From: Promerops cafer
Lineage: Eukaryota > Chordata > Aves > Passeriformes > Nectariniidae
Assembly: GCA_013398275.1 (NCBI GenBank)
Contig: VZSE01002642.1
Location: 328,253 to 392,252, forward strand
Direction of reading: 5' to 3'
DNA: 64,000 bases
The translations under genes and the position numbers were made by a program. How positions within the stretch are numbered: position 1 is the first letter of the stretch; each line of letters begins with the position of its first letter. The notes under the pieces were generated by a model, which worked only from the letters and a program-made list of their open reading frames with translations, did not search any database and was not told where the DNA came from. This document shows positions 1 to 12,769 of this stretch, in pieces.

Positions 1-306
1 AAAATATAGGAGGGTTAATGTCCAATAGTAAACATAGTAATCATTTATTCCTGTTTTTCTTGCATTTATTCTGTAGCACCTAAACTATATTACTGTTCAT
101 GCTTGTGATTTTGCTTGTCATTTTTGTTTTTTTTTATAAACTGGATGAAAAATGTTGGTATTTGCATAGTATTAGCATTTAAATAGGCCTTTAACTATTT
201 GGTGTTCAGACCACAGTAATCTTAAGTTTCCAGTTTACCAAAGTACATTAAAAGCCTCTAATATGTTTGCATAATATTTAATTCCTTCATGCCTATCGAA
301 GTTATG
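1..306. other. AT-rich unique sequence, no gene seen
   Basis: This stretch is AT-rich, with short T runs, and holds no open frame of interest, RNA gene or recognised repeat. It ends where the CR1 octamer repeats begin. Confidence 0.6.
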
Positions 307-530
307 AATTCATAGAATTATAGAATTATAGAATGGGCTGGGTCAAAAGAGACTCTAAAGTTTTTCTTGTTCCAACCCTCCTGCCATGGGCAGGAACACC
401 TGCAACTAAACCAGGGTGCTCAGAGCTCCATCCAGCCTGGTCTTGAACCCTCAGCATCCACAGCTTCTCTGGACAACCTGTTCCAGTACCTCACCACCCT
501 CACAGTTAAGAATTTCTTCCTAATATCTTT
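307..530 (-). mobile_element. CR1 LINE 3'-end fragment, reverse orientation
   Basis: This is the 3' untranslated tail of a CR1 (chicken repeat 1) LINE inserted on the minus strand. On the plus strand it opens with three imperfect copies of the CATAGAAT/TATAGAAT octamer (about 309-334), the reverse complement of the ATTCTATG repeats that end CR1 elements. Family-typical blocks follow in order: CCTGCCATGGGCAGGAACAC near 381-400, a CCATCCAGCCTGGTCTTGAA block near 429, CCACAGCTTCTCTGG near 459, CAACCTGTTCCAGTACCTCA near 474 and AAGAATTTCTTCCTAATATC near 508. The match fades after about 530, so only about 220 bp of a multi-kilobase element is present. This is the usual 5' truncation of CR1. No reverse transcriptase sequence is included. 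It is diverged by point changes from the remembered consensus. The minus-strand frames starting just right of it are not LINE coding sequence. Confidence 0.9.
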
Positions 531-1944
531 ATGAGAGGCATGCACTTACAGAAGGTATTTCATAATAGTATGTTGCATTCCAGAACTTCTATACAGGATA
601 AAAAAAAAAAAAATGGGAAGTTATAAAAAGTTCTGTAATAGAGTATAACATAGCTTAAAAAGAAAACCATAAATCTGCAAATTACCTTACAGCTGCCTTG
701 CAGGATTTTACAAGGAACCTTCAAAACAGGCACCATTAAATCTCTCATTTTTGAAAAATCGGAAGTCATTGGATCGCCAGAAGAAATATACTGTGGAAAG
801 GACAATACTTTTACAAAATCCAAGTGTTGACTCAGCCTCTGGACCATGATCAGTCTCTAAAATTTTTAAAAAATGCAGTTTGATAAGGTCTAGACACTGG
901 AGAAAATGTAAATATATTTTCAATAGATTTCACATAAAAGTTGAGTAAAAAGTTTGGAGTCAATATTACTGTAGTCAAATAATTCTAGACCAGGGTAGCC
1001 TAATTTTAAAATGTGAGCATTCTTCTGGTGAAAGTCTGCTCTCCTTTCTAAGTTCTTATACTCCTATTCATCACTAATTTCTGATCTCAACAAGTCTACA
1101 CATATATGTTAAGACAATTGTGTTTAACACAGGTGGCCTCAATGAATTCATCTGTGAAGGTATAATTGTATTGTTTTAGTTTAATTAGGCAAAATTTTGA
1201 CCTGGGTATATTAAAATAAATTACTTAACTGCCAACAATTTACAGGTATATTTTTCGAGATCTTAGCTCTGCTGGACTTGATATTTATCTCTGTGTTTTC
1301 ACTTATTTTATTAAAATTACAAGACTTTTTAAAATATAATAGAAATACTAGTTTTGACAACTATATTCCATATGATGATCCATAATTAGAAAGTAAAATT
1401 TTTAAAACTCTTGGAATTTAAAACTCTTAGAAGATAAACCAGAAATTATTATAGGGTATTATTAAACAGGCATAGGACATATTTGCTGTATAAGTAATAA
1501 ATATTACAATGACTACTGATATAGTTTCCTGATAATTACACTAAATACCACTAAATAATAGCACACCAAATAGTTAAGAAGAGGGCCCATCAATTTTTGC
1601 ATAATTCAGAATATATTCAGACATAATTCAAAAGGAACATGTATCAAATTGAACACGGAAAAGTCATTTGAAGTGTAAATGATACCTATTAACATGCAAT
1701 GCTGGTTAAACGTGGGATGAGGATTGACAGAGTTCATAATCAGGATCCAAGGGAAATGAGGTAGCTGAGTAAGAAGCAGGTGTTCTCTGAGCCAGGAACT
1801 CAAACACACAGGTGTTTGAGAAACATCACACTCCCTTCAGTGATCTCAAGGGCCTCACCTTAATGTGCCACTCACAATAGCTGCATTCCTACAATTTCCC
1901 TATTGCACCCCCCACACACCTTTTTTTTATGGTACTATCTATAG

Positions 1945-1971
1945 TATTATAGTACATATAGTACTATAATA
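1945..1971. repeat. Short perfect inverted repeat (hairpin)
   Basis: The 11-base arm TATTATAGTAC (1945-1955) is followed by a 5-base loop (ATATA) and its exact reverse complement (1961-1971). It sits in a TA-rich patch of near-repeats of AGTACTAT. It could extrude as a cruciform, but AT-rich sequence produces such pairs by chance, and no functional claim is made. Confidence 0.6.
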
Positions 1972-4211
1972 TTTACAAAATTATTTACAAAAGGATGTCA
2001 CACTGACTATCTTCTACATTTTTCTGCTCTAGTGTGTGTTAAGCGGAAAAGAAGAAATTTAACTGTTTTTCTAGCAAATGAGAGAACACACAAAATAAAT
2101 GAGAAACTTGCAATAAGAAGTCAATGAGAAGTCTAGTGAGTCTGAAGTGAATCCTGTTGAATTTGGCATGAATGAAGATTACTAAATTTTTAAAGGAATT
2201 AGAGCTAATTATCCTGTGTTCCCATTTACTGATCCAAGCTCATATTTACGTAATCATTCTCAACTGACAAAAAGCAGTATATTTATAAATGAATCTTTAA
2301 GCAATGAAAAAGAGCATCAACTTAATAATAAAACCCTTTCAATAAGTCAAATCATCAAGTACATGAGCAGTGAAGAGAGCCTATAATGTTGAAACTATAA
2401 CTTAATTTGTGAGAAGAACCATTCAATCTTGTCTTGGGAGCAGGGAGAAGGGAGAAATCTGATCTGAATTTTAAATAAAATTCTACAGTGGTGAGCTACC
2501 TATTCACACTAATTTTGTATCTATTTCGCATCTACCCTTTTTTCTCTTGTTTATTATAATAACAACAGAAAATTAAACAAAACAAGATGGCAAATTTCAT
2601 AGCTGTTCTAACCCTATCAATTTTAAGCCCATATAAGCTCTGGTAAAGCCATGTATCAGCTCCTACTGTGCAAGGGCTTTTTTTGTACAGTTTGACTATG
2701 TGATGAAAGAAACTAGTTGACATGCACTTACCGTATTAAGCCCTGGCACCTGCATTGCAGACACTAATCAAAGTGCTCCTTCAGAGGGGTGAAAGAATCG
2801 CCATTTGTAACGCAATAATTAGGCTGGGTAGAAGGGCCTGAAAAGTAAATCAATCTCGTCTGCTCTCTAAATCTGACACCATTCTCTAGGCAGATTGTTA
2901 ACATAATGAGACAGAAGCCTACAAGAGGTCCCATAAAAGACCTATGTCTTTTTTTTTTTTCCCCTTCTTTCTTTATACTTGCAATGTTACTAAGAGCATA
3001 ATTACACACAAACCTACCCTAAGTCACTGGCATAAAAACAGCTATTTCTAAGAAGCTCATCAAAAATAAGCTGGCAGAACAGACGGGCTATATAACACAG
3101 CAGCAGGCTGACTCAATTTGCCCAACTGGATGAAGATTATTTTAACCTATTCCCTACTAAAATTATCATGATTATGTCTGACAGGGAAAAGTAATAAGTT
3201 CCTATAATATGGCAAGAAAATAATTTTGGCAAATTAATCTGATTCTCTGTTCACACTGGGCAAATGAAGAATAATTCTGCTGAAATCAATACTATTATCA
3301 AAATTTTGTGAGGAAAGAATTACATCCAGTGTGATGACTGTGATTTTTAAAAAAGGAAACCAGTAACAAAATAGAAACATTAGTGGTAAAGTTTTTAAAA
3401 AGACAACTTTTCATGTACAGCCTCTCAAATTTCAAGAGTGTGATCTTATTTAATAGAAAAAAATAAGCAATTCCATTTTCCTTTGTAAGAAAGTTGCACT
3501 ATAGTTGATGCTTTGTAGTACCAAAAGCTTAGGAATCTTTGTTACAGATAACTCATTATGGTTGTTGTAAATAGTTACGTCAAAAAACATATAAAATATA
3601 TATAATACAAAAGTAAGAATCAACTATGCTGCAAGAGGTGTAATGCAGTAAGCAGATATTTGCGTAAAACAATAAAATGAATGGGATGAATATCTCTTCT
3701 TTCACAGTTAAACACATATTAGTCATTATTTTTACTCATATGCCATGATTTAATTTAATCACTTCCTTTGAGAGACTCTAACTGTGTAGCCTGGTAATAC
3801 AGTATTGTCTGTGATAAACAGGTGTAAGATTTGCACTAAATCTGCAAAGCCTCTCAACTGTCGCTTGTCAGGTGTGCTTTTTCTGAGCTTTCCTGGACCT
3901 GAAGCTCTGTTTTACTTGCTTGAGCTGTGACAACAACTCCTCTAATTGGACAGGTGGCTACAGCTAACCTGTGTTACTTTTGTCTGTCTTTGTATGGTAG
4001 AACCATATTTTTGCATAGATAGCAGTAACAAGCAATTATTCTACATGGAATGAGATATTTATGGCTCCACCATCATGATGATGTAGAGAAATATTGCCCT
4101 AGAATGGCAACAGCAGCCTTGAGAATTGTGGACGAGGTATATGGCACTTAGGACTTCTCAATCTAGCTTATACAATATATTCAATTAAACAACATGCTTT
4201 CCAGTGATTTT

Positions 4212-4248
4212 ATTTTTGGGTTTTTTTTTGTTGTTTTTTTTTTTTTAT
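4212..4248. repeat. T-rich low-complexity tract
   Basis: This run is almost entirely T, interrupted by GGG and single G residues. Several such T/G tracts are scattered through the window. No retroposon body could be recognised next to it. Confidence 0.85.
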
Positions 4249-6893
4249 CTGTACATCATGCTGATACTTGAAAATACCCTCAAATTTCAGGATACTTAAT
4301 GGGACCAACAAAGGCCAATAAAGACCACTCAATAATTGCTAAATTCTTGAAATACAAATTTCATACCTATTTCATAAGTACCTACAGTCTCAATTAAAAA
4401 AAAAAAATCTCTTAGACGTTTTAAATATCTAGAAGTTGTATTTCAATGCAAGCTAGCCAGTTTGTCTTCTTCTACAATTATGTCAGGATCATGACTTCTG
4501 TGGTCTGCCTGAGTGACCTCAAAGTGAGTTGAATTGTGGTTGGTAGGCACCTAGTTCTTCACATGGATTGGGCCATTTGTCTCCCATCTGAATGTCTGTC
4601 ATGTCAGGAAATTTAACAGGAAAGTAATAAAGAAGCAGTGCAAGGGTAACAGACTGTCTGCAACCTTTTAATAGAGTCACAAGTTTTTGGAAAGTTTATT
4701 TATACACAGGATGCATAAAACTTTGAAATCAAAATTTCACACCGATTCTCTGCTATGTCTGAATCCATTGTTCAAAGAAAGTTTTCAAAACAATCTCTTA
4801 CTCTGCTTCCAATTCTTTTACAATATTATACCTTCCCATTCTCAACCGTTTTGTTTTCATTTGTTTTCTTTTGTTGTGTTGGGGTCTTTTAGTTCAGAAA
4901 TTCTGCTTTACAAGAGAGGAAAGGATCTATTCCTGAAATGGCTGCCCAGCACATGAAAGCTATAAACAGCACACAGAAGCTGCATGGAGTCATTCAATAT
5001 GACAGGGAAAATTGAATTGAAAACTGTCTTCAGTCTGAACCCTGGATAAGCACTGTTTGGCTAGGACAACGCAGATTCAGTGCAGTAAAACATCTGATTT
5101 GACTATGCTGGATTAAGTTTTTAGAACTATATGTTGTGGAAAAGACAAAGTTTCTCTATTACAACACCATTACAAATGTTCATCAGTGCTTTAACTAGAA
5201 AAGCAACACACACAGAATTTCTTTTATACTATTTATAAGATTTAACAGAACACACTGTTTTAGTTATATTAAGTAACAGCAGATTTGAAAGTCTGCTTAA
5301 GCGGGTTTTTTTGGGTTTTTTTTACTGGTCAAAATGGAAATCATGTAGGGGGTTTTCCCATGAAAAACTAAGGTTTTTTTTCTAAGAAGTTTTGCAGTGG
5401 ACATTCAAAAATTTTAGAAGGCAGTATCTGTAACATATAATGTTACACAGCACTTAAAACTACATTCTAAAACTTGCAGTTTGCAGAACATGCATGTTTT
5501 AGTGAATACTTCAAATGAGTGCAAGGTTGCAAGTTGTGTTGATCTTGTTTTCATATGATAATATGCAGAAAATAAGGCCAAAGTGATCAGTATGAACAAG
5601 TTTTTGACTTTTATAAGAACCCATAACTGAATTATCAGGGAAAAAAAATATTTCAAGTTTATTTTTTGAGAAAGAAAATGAAAACTATTTAATGAAAACA
5701 CCATGAACATAAAAGGTCTATGCAGAAAATGGCAACCATGACTTGCATCCTAGCATAGTGCATATCTCTCCTGTCTGGATGGCAAGAAGCTAGGCAGGTC
5801 AAGAGCAGTCAAAATCCCTTTAGAATTTAAAAACCCCATAACTGAGGTAAAAATCTCTTTCTCAATACCTCTGAAAAACTCTCATCTGTGGAGCTGATCT
5901 TTACTGCACTTTTTGTGCTCCTTTTTACACTGCCTGAAAGCAGCTTATGCAATGGATGCAAAACACGAGAGATCTCCCAACTATTTCCATGACTTAACAT
6001 TGACCAGCAGCACCCTGGCTGAACACTGGCATTTAACCAGAGCAATCTCAACAGTTCTCAGTATCTCAGATTAAATTTAATCTTTACTGCCCTAAGTATG
6101 ACAAACACTTTGCTCAACCTGCAACAGGGGCAGGGGCAAATCTGAAAGAAAGACAAAAGAAAACCAGCTCTGGTTTGCTGCCACCATTAAGAGTGAGGGA
6201 AGTGAAAACTGCTGGTGGGTGAAGCCTGATACCCAGCACAAACACCCTTCTGGGGTGCACACAAGTCTTTTGGGAGCTACAGCCAGGCTGCTTTTCAAGG
6301 TCCCACAGTTTCAAAAACAGTACAGCTACGGATATTTTGCTGTTCCCCTCCTTTTACACCTGCAGTTTCAGAGAGCAACAGGAGCAGGAGTTGTTTACAG
6401 TATTCTTAATTTTTTTTTTTTTTACTTTTTGTTCCTATCTGCAATTCTGAGGGGGGTTCAGGCAGAGATTTAAGAAAAGAACCCAACTGTGTGTATTCTA
6501 ACAGCTTAAAAGAGAAAATTGCACATCTTTTTGACAATCCTGATTCAGTATCTTTGTTTTTTCCCAGATAAATCGGGAGAACTGATGCTATAGCAGTTGA
6601 CTAAAGACATTAATGAGCTGTGTCCATTTTAATTGTTTCAGACTAGCAATTTCCCCTGTAGTTTGAAGGTCTTTGAGAGTGCAACAAAATCCAGTTAGAG
6701 GCCAAGTTCTTTCCCTTGACTTCAGATGGTTAATATAGAATAACATCTCTGACAGTAGCCCAGCTATTCATGATTTATATTTCTGTAACTGCAGATAAGG
6801 ATGTCGACAATTTCTTTAAATTAAGCTGAAGAAAAAGAAAAAGAAAAAAATCCTATCCAATACAGTAAAAGTCTAAGTCAATTCACAATTTAA

Positions 6894-6958
6894 ATTTTTT
6901 TTTTCCCAGGATTTTTTGGGGGGTTTTTCATTTATTTTTGGGGTTTTTTAGTTTTTCA
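6894..6958. repeat. T/G-rich low-complexity tract
   Basis: T runs are broken by GGGG and GGGGGG blocks and followed by a T-rich tail. It has only two strong G runs, so it is not a canonical quadruplex motif. The composition resembles the tracts at 12650-12769 and 29444-29492. Confidence 0.85.
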
Positions 6959-7916
6959 AATGAAAAAAATCCCTGAAGAAATAAGAACCCTGGAAAAAAT
7001 GGCCCTGAATAAAGATGTTTTTTATCTTGGGGTCATGCTTTGAATAGCAGTTTTTGGTTACTTAGAAGCCAAGTGACTCTGCAGTTAGTTGAACAAGCTA
7101 TAAAGAGATTGTTTTCAGTAGCATTTTGAGATTAAAAAGTGTGCCAGAAGTGCATCAGAGCCTACCAAAAATTGCAAGGCCTTCATAATAGCTTAAAGAC
7201 CTAAAACATTCTGGATACATTAGGCTAAAGACTACATTTAATAACTTTGTGCAGGTATTAGACATAATCCTCCCAAAAGTTTTGTGTGACAGTCTAAGCT
7301 GGTTTTGACAAAAGGAGTAGAAAGGGTTATGTTGGAAACTCCTGTTCCTACTGACTCTTACTGACATATTATTAATGTCTCATTTGTAAATTTTCTGGAG
7401 AGACAACCTAATTTGAAAGGTGTGGCAATCTGAGAAATATTATTATCTGCTAAAACTGTGTTAGCTAAAGGCCAGTAAGCTTCAAGAAGCCAGCAGAAAA
7501 GAGTCTGCTACCTGCATTTGCATTTTGTTGCTCAGTTCACCTCAAAAAAAATAAGAGGGAAAGACAAAATAGTAAGACAAGAACTATGTACTATCACAGA
7601 TATATTTTTACTGGATAAAAAGCAGACCTTCAGAAATCCACTCAATGTACCTGGTAGTTAACATGACAAAACAGACAGAGTTTAAAGGAGCAAGTGGCAC
7701 CAAGATGTCCAGAGCTTTATGCCAGCAGTCCCTCCAAGGCAGCAGGCCATGGGCAGTGCTGCAGTAACCAGCATAGGCCCAGTTATCACTGACTTTTGTT
7801 GAAGCTACAGGACTTCATGAAATTAGTCACCTTGGAGATGAATCTCTCACTTTTACATGCTAATGTGCTCCCTTAGGTGTTCCCTGTGCTCTGTTCTGGG
7901 TTTCAGGAAAACCTTT

Positions 7917-8300
7917 TATCAGAGCCATTGTTTTTAACCGATTAAATAAAAAGATAATCAAGGCAAAAACTGACCTTCAGAAAAAATTAAATTAAAAGAG
8001 AAGCAGCTAATAAATTGGAAAACTTTCTAATTGCAAATTAACCCGTGACTCACCCACCTGATTATCAGCTTAGCTTTCATACCACTTAATTCTCTGCACA
8101 CTAGTAAAGGGGAAATAGCCATCACTCTTCCTAGCCAGCATTTGTTTCCGTCTCAGAGTACAACAGGAGAATATGGGTCCAGTTACTAAACAGCTATAAT
8201 AAACCCACCTTAATTGCTTCAATTAGATCTTCCACAGGGAATCACTTTACACAACCTATAGGGATTAACAGGCTCTTCAAGAAACACTAGGAACAATTAC
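7917..8300. promoter_or_regulatory. Candidate conserved noncoding element rich in homeodomain-type cores
   Basis: About 380 bp has many TAAT/ATTA cores: several AATTA/TTAAT words, TCTAATTGCAAATTAA near 8026, CTTAATTGCTTCAATTAG near 8209 and AGGGATTAAC near 8260. It has few homopolymer runs compared with its neighbours. TAATTG/TAATTA cores are established binding sites for homeodomain factors, and dense clusters are typical of vertebrate developmental enhancers. AT-rich DNA also yields them by chance. No conservation data were available, so this is a low-confidence candidate. Confidence 0.2.
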
Positions 8301-9206
8301 ACAGGGATGAGTAACCATCAAGAGCTGGCAGAGGAACAAAGTTGCTATCTATAAGCAGTTGTCTCAGTTACTCTCTGTACTCATCTGTGGGGAGGAATTA
8401 TTCTTCACCCAAGTACAAATTCTCAACCAGGACAAGTCAGAGGCAGATTTCTGTAAAGACATCCCTGAGGATCACGCTAATGTTAAGCCTAAAAGTAAAT
8501 GTAGTCTCATCATACTGGCTGTGTCACAAGAGCAGGCATTTAGTATTTTGACACCATCTTTGCTTAGCCTGTGTGCCTTGCCCTTTTCAAGTTGTGTTCA
8601 CCTTGTCTTTTTTGAGAGGTGTTTATTTGGCATAGCAAGAGTCAGTGTAAGTACAGGAAATCAAAGGGATTAATGCTCATAGAAAGAAAATACAGAGTAA
8701 GTATTTCTTTTAATGGACAAATATTTAAACTGGTTTTGACTTTATTTGATCATTTTTGTGGACACGATATTTTAAAGTTACATCTATTAGTAATGAGAAG
8801 ACAAGAAAGAAAAGAGTTAACAGTGCTTCCTATGTGGCACTTTCTGTATGTGGCTAGGTACATTTATATGAATTTAACATACACATGTATTTATTGAAGA
8901 CTATACATTCACACAGAAGGATGGTATGAAAAAATGTGTGTTAAAATTTCAAATACCCTCGGGATAGCAAACTAATTCTAGAATTATTTTCTGGGCATCA
9001 CATTCAAGTGGGAAGGATGCACTCTCCCAAGAACAGAAAACTCTGCCTTACAGCTAAAACTCTGGCATCTGCCTACTCTAGTGAGACCATGCTGGACTCC
9101 ATATGCTTTAGTGAAACTAAGCTTGTAGACTGAAACTTGCCCCCCAACTAAATTTATGGTGGTTGGGTTGAGAAGTCGATTATAATTCCACAAAATGACG
9201 AAGTAG

Positions 9207-9236
9207 AAGCAGTCTTGTCACAAGCAGTCTTGTCAC
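9207..9236 (+). repeat. Two-copy tandem repeat, 15-bp unit
   Basis: The unit AAGCAGTCTTGTCAC occurs twice head to tail without mismatch (9207-9221 and 9222-9236). It is probably a recent slippage duplication. There is no sign that it is part of a larger array. Confidence 0.9.
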
Positions 9237-10744
9237 AGTACATTCTGGGATGTGATCAAAAGTGAGACAGAATATTTTAGCCATAAGAAAAGCCCCAGAG
9301 CTTTTTAATTTTGCCATAAGCCTGGATGAGCTGGTTGATTATAGCATTTGACAACTTATATACCGTTTCAGGAAAAGAAGGCTTATTCTAAAGTCATGGA
9401 TTGGTGACAAAAACATTCTAAGAAGTTCTGGTTGCACACAATACAATTGCTCTTTAACTGCATCTCAGTTACAAGCATTTGACTTAACATATAAAATAGA
9501 TGTGGGATCTTTTCTGTCCACCTTTTTCTGCTACTTGAGATCCTTCCTACATGTCACTTACACTGGATTTCTCTGACAAGCTGAAGCTGCAAACAAACAG
9601 AATCTTCCTAAAGAATATTTAATGAAGTAGGAAAATACCATAAAATGTCTTTCTGATAACATTCCCCTCTGACCAGAGGCTGGAAGCAAAGCCACTTAGG
9701 ATGTAAAATAACATTTAACCTGAAATGTCTTGTATGGACAGTTGACAAAGACATTTTCCCAAAGGGCAAAAACCACCTTTTCAGACACCAGTACGGAAGG
9801 AAATAGGCCAAATGAATGAGCACCCGCATTCAGTCCTTGCATCAATATACTTGAAAAACCCAAATTATCGGCTAGCTCTCCAGAGGCACACAGAAAAGTT
9901 CGAAAAGTGCTCTGCTGGGTTGGGTTGGCAGCAAGAAATGCTTCTGATCATTTTCAAATGATGAGTGACATCCTAAAGAAGAAGAGAAAGTAGAAAATGA
10001 TTGCTTGAGAAAAGCAGAATAAAACCAGCATCTGCTTTACAGTCAGACAGACTTTACGAAGGACAGATAATGCCTCTAAGACTAATAACATTCCTAGCAC
10101 TCAAATTGGGGAGAAAGTGAGTTTTATCTACTATATGAGCAGGCTTACTAGTATATATCTTTTGCTCTTCCAGACAAGTCGTCACTCCCTCTATCATACC
10201 ACACTATTTAATTTGCAGCTATTGCCAAGTCAGTGTTTAATCTAAGCAAAGTTGGCAGAATTTCTATAGGAGTGTAATGTTCACAAAAATTGCACCAAAA
10301 AATGATGATGGTTCATGTTATTCCATAGTGCAACTGAGATGAATCTGATGCTGTTTTTTGAATCCTTGTTCTCTAGAGGTTGATATGGAGAAGTAGGAAA
10401 TGTTTTGAACTTAAGAACTACTCCTTTCAATGGCAGTGACTTTGCTCTGTGGTCTACATTCTATAAATTCAGGTTGAAGATACTGAGTTGCTCTATTTCA
10501 GATTTTTATTGTTCAAGTTTTTTTCTAATGCCAAGAGTATTTGGAAAGAAAATTTTCAATACTTTAGAAGAAATATGTTAAAATAATGTTAAAATAATTA
10601 GAAGGCTCCTAGCAAATCAGCTAGAAAGTAAGATTTAATACTTAAGAAAATATTACATATTATTTAGTGTATTTTATTTAAAGAAAAAAACTTTTCCTCT
10701 TGCACAGCAATATTGAGTTTTCCCAGTAGTGTTTTCTAATTATT

Positions 10745-10791
10745 GTGGGTTTTTGGTTAGAAGCTGGGTTTTTGATTTTTTTTTTTTTTTT
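10745..10791. repeat. T-rich low-complexity tract
   Basis: G-interrupted T runs (GGGTTTTTGG, GGGTTTTTG) lead into an uninterrupted T stretch. No recognisable element adjoins it. Confidence 0.8.
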
Positions 10792-12649
10792 AATTCATTA
10801 TTGGTAAACAATAGTTCTGGTTTTATTTTTTATTATTATTTTTGGGAATATAACAAAATCAGATTCACTGCATTACCTTGACTCTCTGAAGAATGTCTGA
10901 TCTCTTTTCAACTTAAAAACAACCCAAAATTGTAAAGAAAGAAGATGAAACATGAGCGAACATGACAAGAACACATTCTTTACCAAGTACGAAATTCCTC
11001 TTTCAGACGTGTTGTCCAGATGCAAAGACAACTTTTCCATGCCCTTCTGTACATAAAGGTTTTAAAGAGTTATATCCACTGCTTATTTGTATGGTCTTCA
11101 ACTGCATGCTAGACTAAATCAAATAAAATTTGTATATTTAAAAGGTAACATCAAAGAGTTACTAAGGAAATGGGAAAATCTTTCCATTAAAAAAATGCAG
11201 AAAATACAGAAGGAATAGTAGTTTAAGAAAGTAATTTCAGCTAGGGTTTCTTAGAGCTGGAATTATGACTGAATTAATTAATAATTCAAAACTACAGGAA
11301 GAGAAGCATATTCATGCTCCTCCAAGAATACAAAAAATGTCTAACTATTTGGAAAATATGTAAAGCAAATGTTGAATTTTTTTGGTAGGAAAAACCTGTT
11401 CAGAAGTGTTTGGGACGGGTATCAAACATTACTGGTTAAAACCTAACTCTGCAGTGGTTATGTGCAGACCTACAGCAGCATGTGGTACCTGTCACAAACT
11501 GCTTATGGGATTGTGACATTTGCTGAGCATTTACACAGAGGAATAATGGAGCATAAGGTTAGGTTGCCTTCATGCTGAGACCACTGCCCATTATGCTGAC
11601 CAATACTGTCTCTGGCTCTCTTCTGATCCCCCATGGCCTGGACATATTTATTATCTCTTGTCTTAGACTGTGCAGAGACATTTTAAATGAGTCACCGTGG
11701 CAGGTGGCCCTTATTAATACCTCTTAGGATGTGAGAGCTGCTGGAATGCCTAATCAGAGAGAAGAAACCAGAAGGTGGGACAGGGAAAGGTCCTATGAGG
11801 AAACACATGAAAACAACTATATTTGGAAGATAAATATATTTTGGTCATTTGAGTCAACAATAATGGTATAGTGCAAGAAAAGGAAATTCCCTGTAGTATT
11901 AGCTTAATACATCCTGTTCGGAGCAGACAAGGGATTAATAACATTTTGTACTATCCTTGTAAATAGGTAACAAAAATCACAGACTACGTTATTGTAACAG
12001 AAAAGAAAATTATTATAAGGAAAGGTAAAACTATGGACCACAGCAAGTTCTATTTGAGTAAAATAATTCTAAACCTTGACATTTAGTGGAAGGTAAAAAC
12101 TTTATTAGTTCTGATGTTGAAAAATATTTTCCAACAGAGGCAAATTGACTATGTGTTTTCCAATGCAAGATTAGACTCCAGTAACAAAAGCACCACAGAA
12201 TACAAAGGAAATGTTCTCTTTTCTATTCTAGCTTACTGGAACTGAAGATCAGTGACATTATCATCCTTTTCTTGAAAGGAGCTACAGAGAACTGGAACAG
12301 ACAAGCCAGAGGGAGGGGTGCATAAAGTCTATGTAGAATTTAAAACCACTAAAGCAAAAGAAGTGGAGAAATTGTTGTTATGAAAATGCAGCATGATGTA
12401 GTAAGCATAAATAATAGGTAAATACTACTGAAGAAAAATAACACCAAGAAATGAATCACTGACATTAATTTGTTTCTGGAACAATCTTGCAAGATTAGGG
12501 TAGGAAATTAACGGCTTCTAACAAAGCATCTGAACACACACAAGTTGCAGCAGGAGGTCATGTGAGTGATACACTTAGATTTTGCAAATGTCTGATTACT
12601 CTGATTTACTATACATTATCCTGTATTAAACACACACCAAATTTTTAGT

Positions 12650-12769
12650 GTTTTTTATTTTTTGTGTGTTTTTTTTTTTTTAATTATTGTTTTTTGGGTG
12701 GTTTGTTTTGTTTTGTTTTGGGGTTGGGGGGGTTAGGGGGTTTTTTTGTGGATTTTTTTTTTTTTTTTT
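12650..12769. repeat. T/G-rich low-complexity tract with a G-run cluster
   Basis: About 120 bp consists of T homopolymers, TGTGTG, TTTTG pentamer repeats (about 12701-12719) and a G-dense core at 12720-12740 (runs of 4, 7 and 5 G). The core satisfies a four-tract G-quadruplex pattern if the 7-G run is split. It contains one TTAGGG word but no telomeric array. Confidence 0.85.

Larger units (their letters stand above)
531..7916. other. Gene-free AT-rich stretch
   Basis: No coding region could be supported here. Open frames are below 100 codons, with no recognisable motifs and no consistent splice context. The stretch holds a short perfect hairpin (1945-1971), T/G-rich low-complexity tracts (4212-4248 and 6894-6958) and A/G-rich runs near 6826-6850. 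The part at about 2730-2950 has few low-complexity runs and several TAAT/ATTA cores and may be conserved noncoding DNA, but that cannot be shown from one sequence. The part at 6110-6380 is somewhat richer in G+C and is not recognised. Confidence 0.55.

Noticed and set aside
12720..12740. Interstitial telomeric repeat
   Set aside because: Only one TTAGGG word is present; the rest is irregular T/G sequence.
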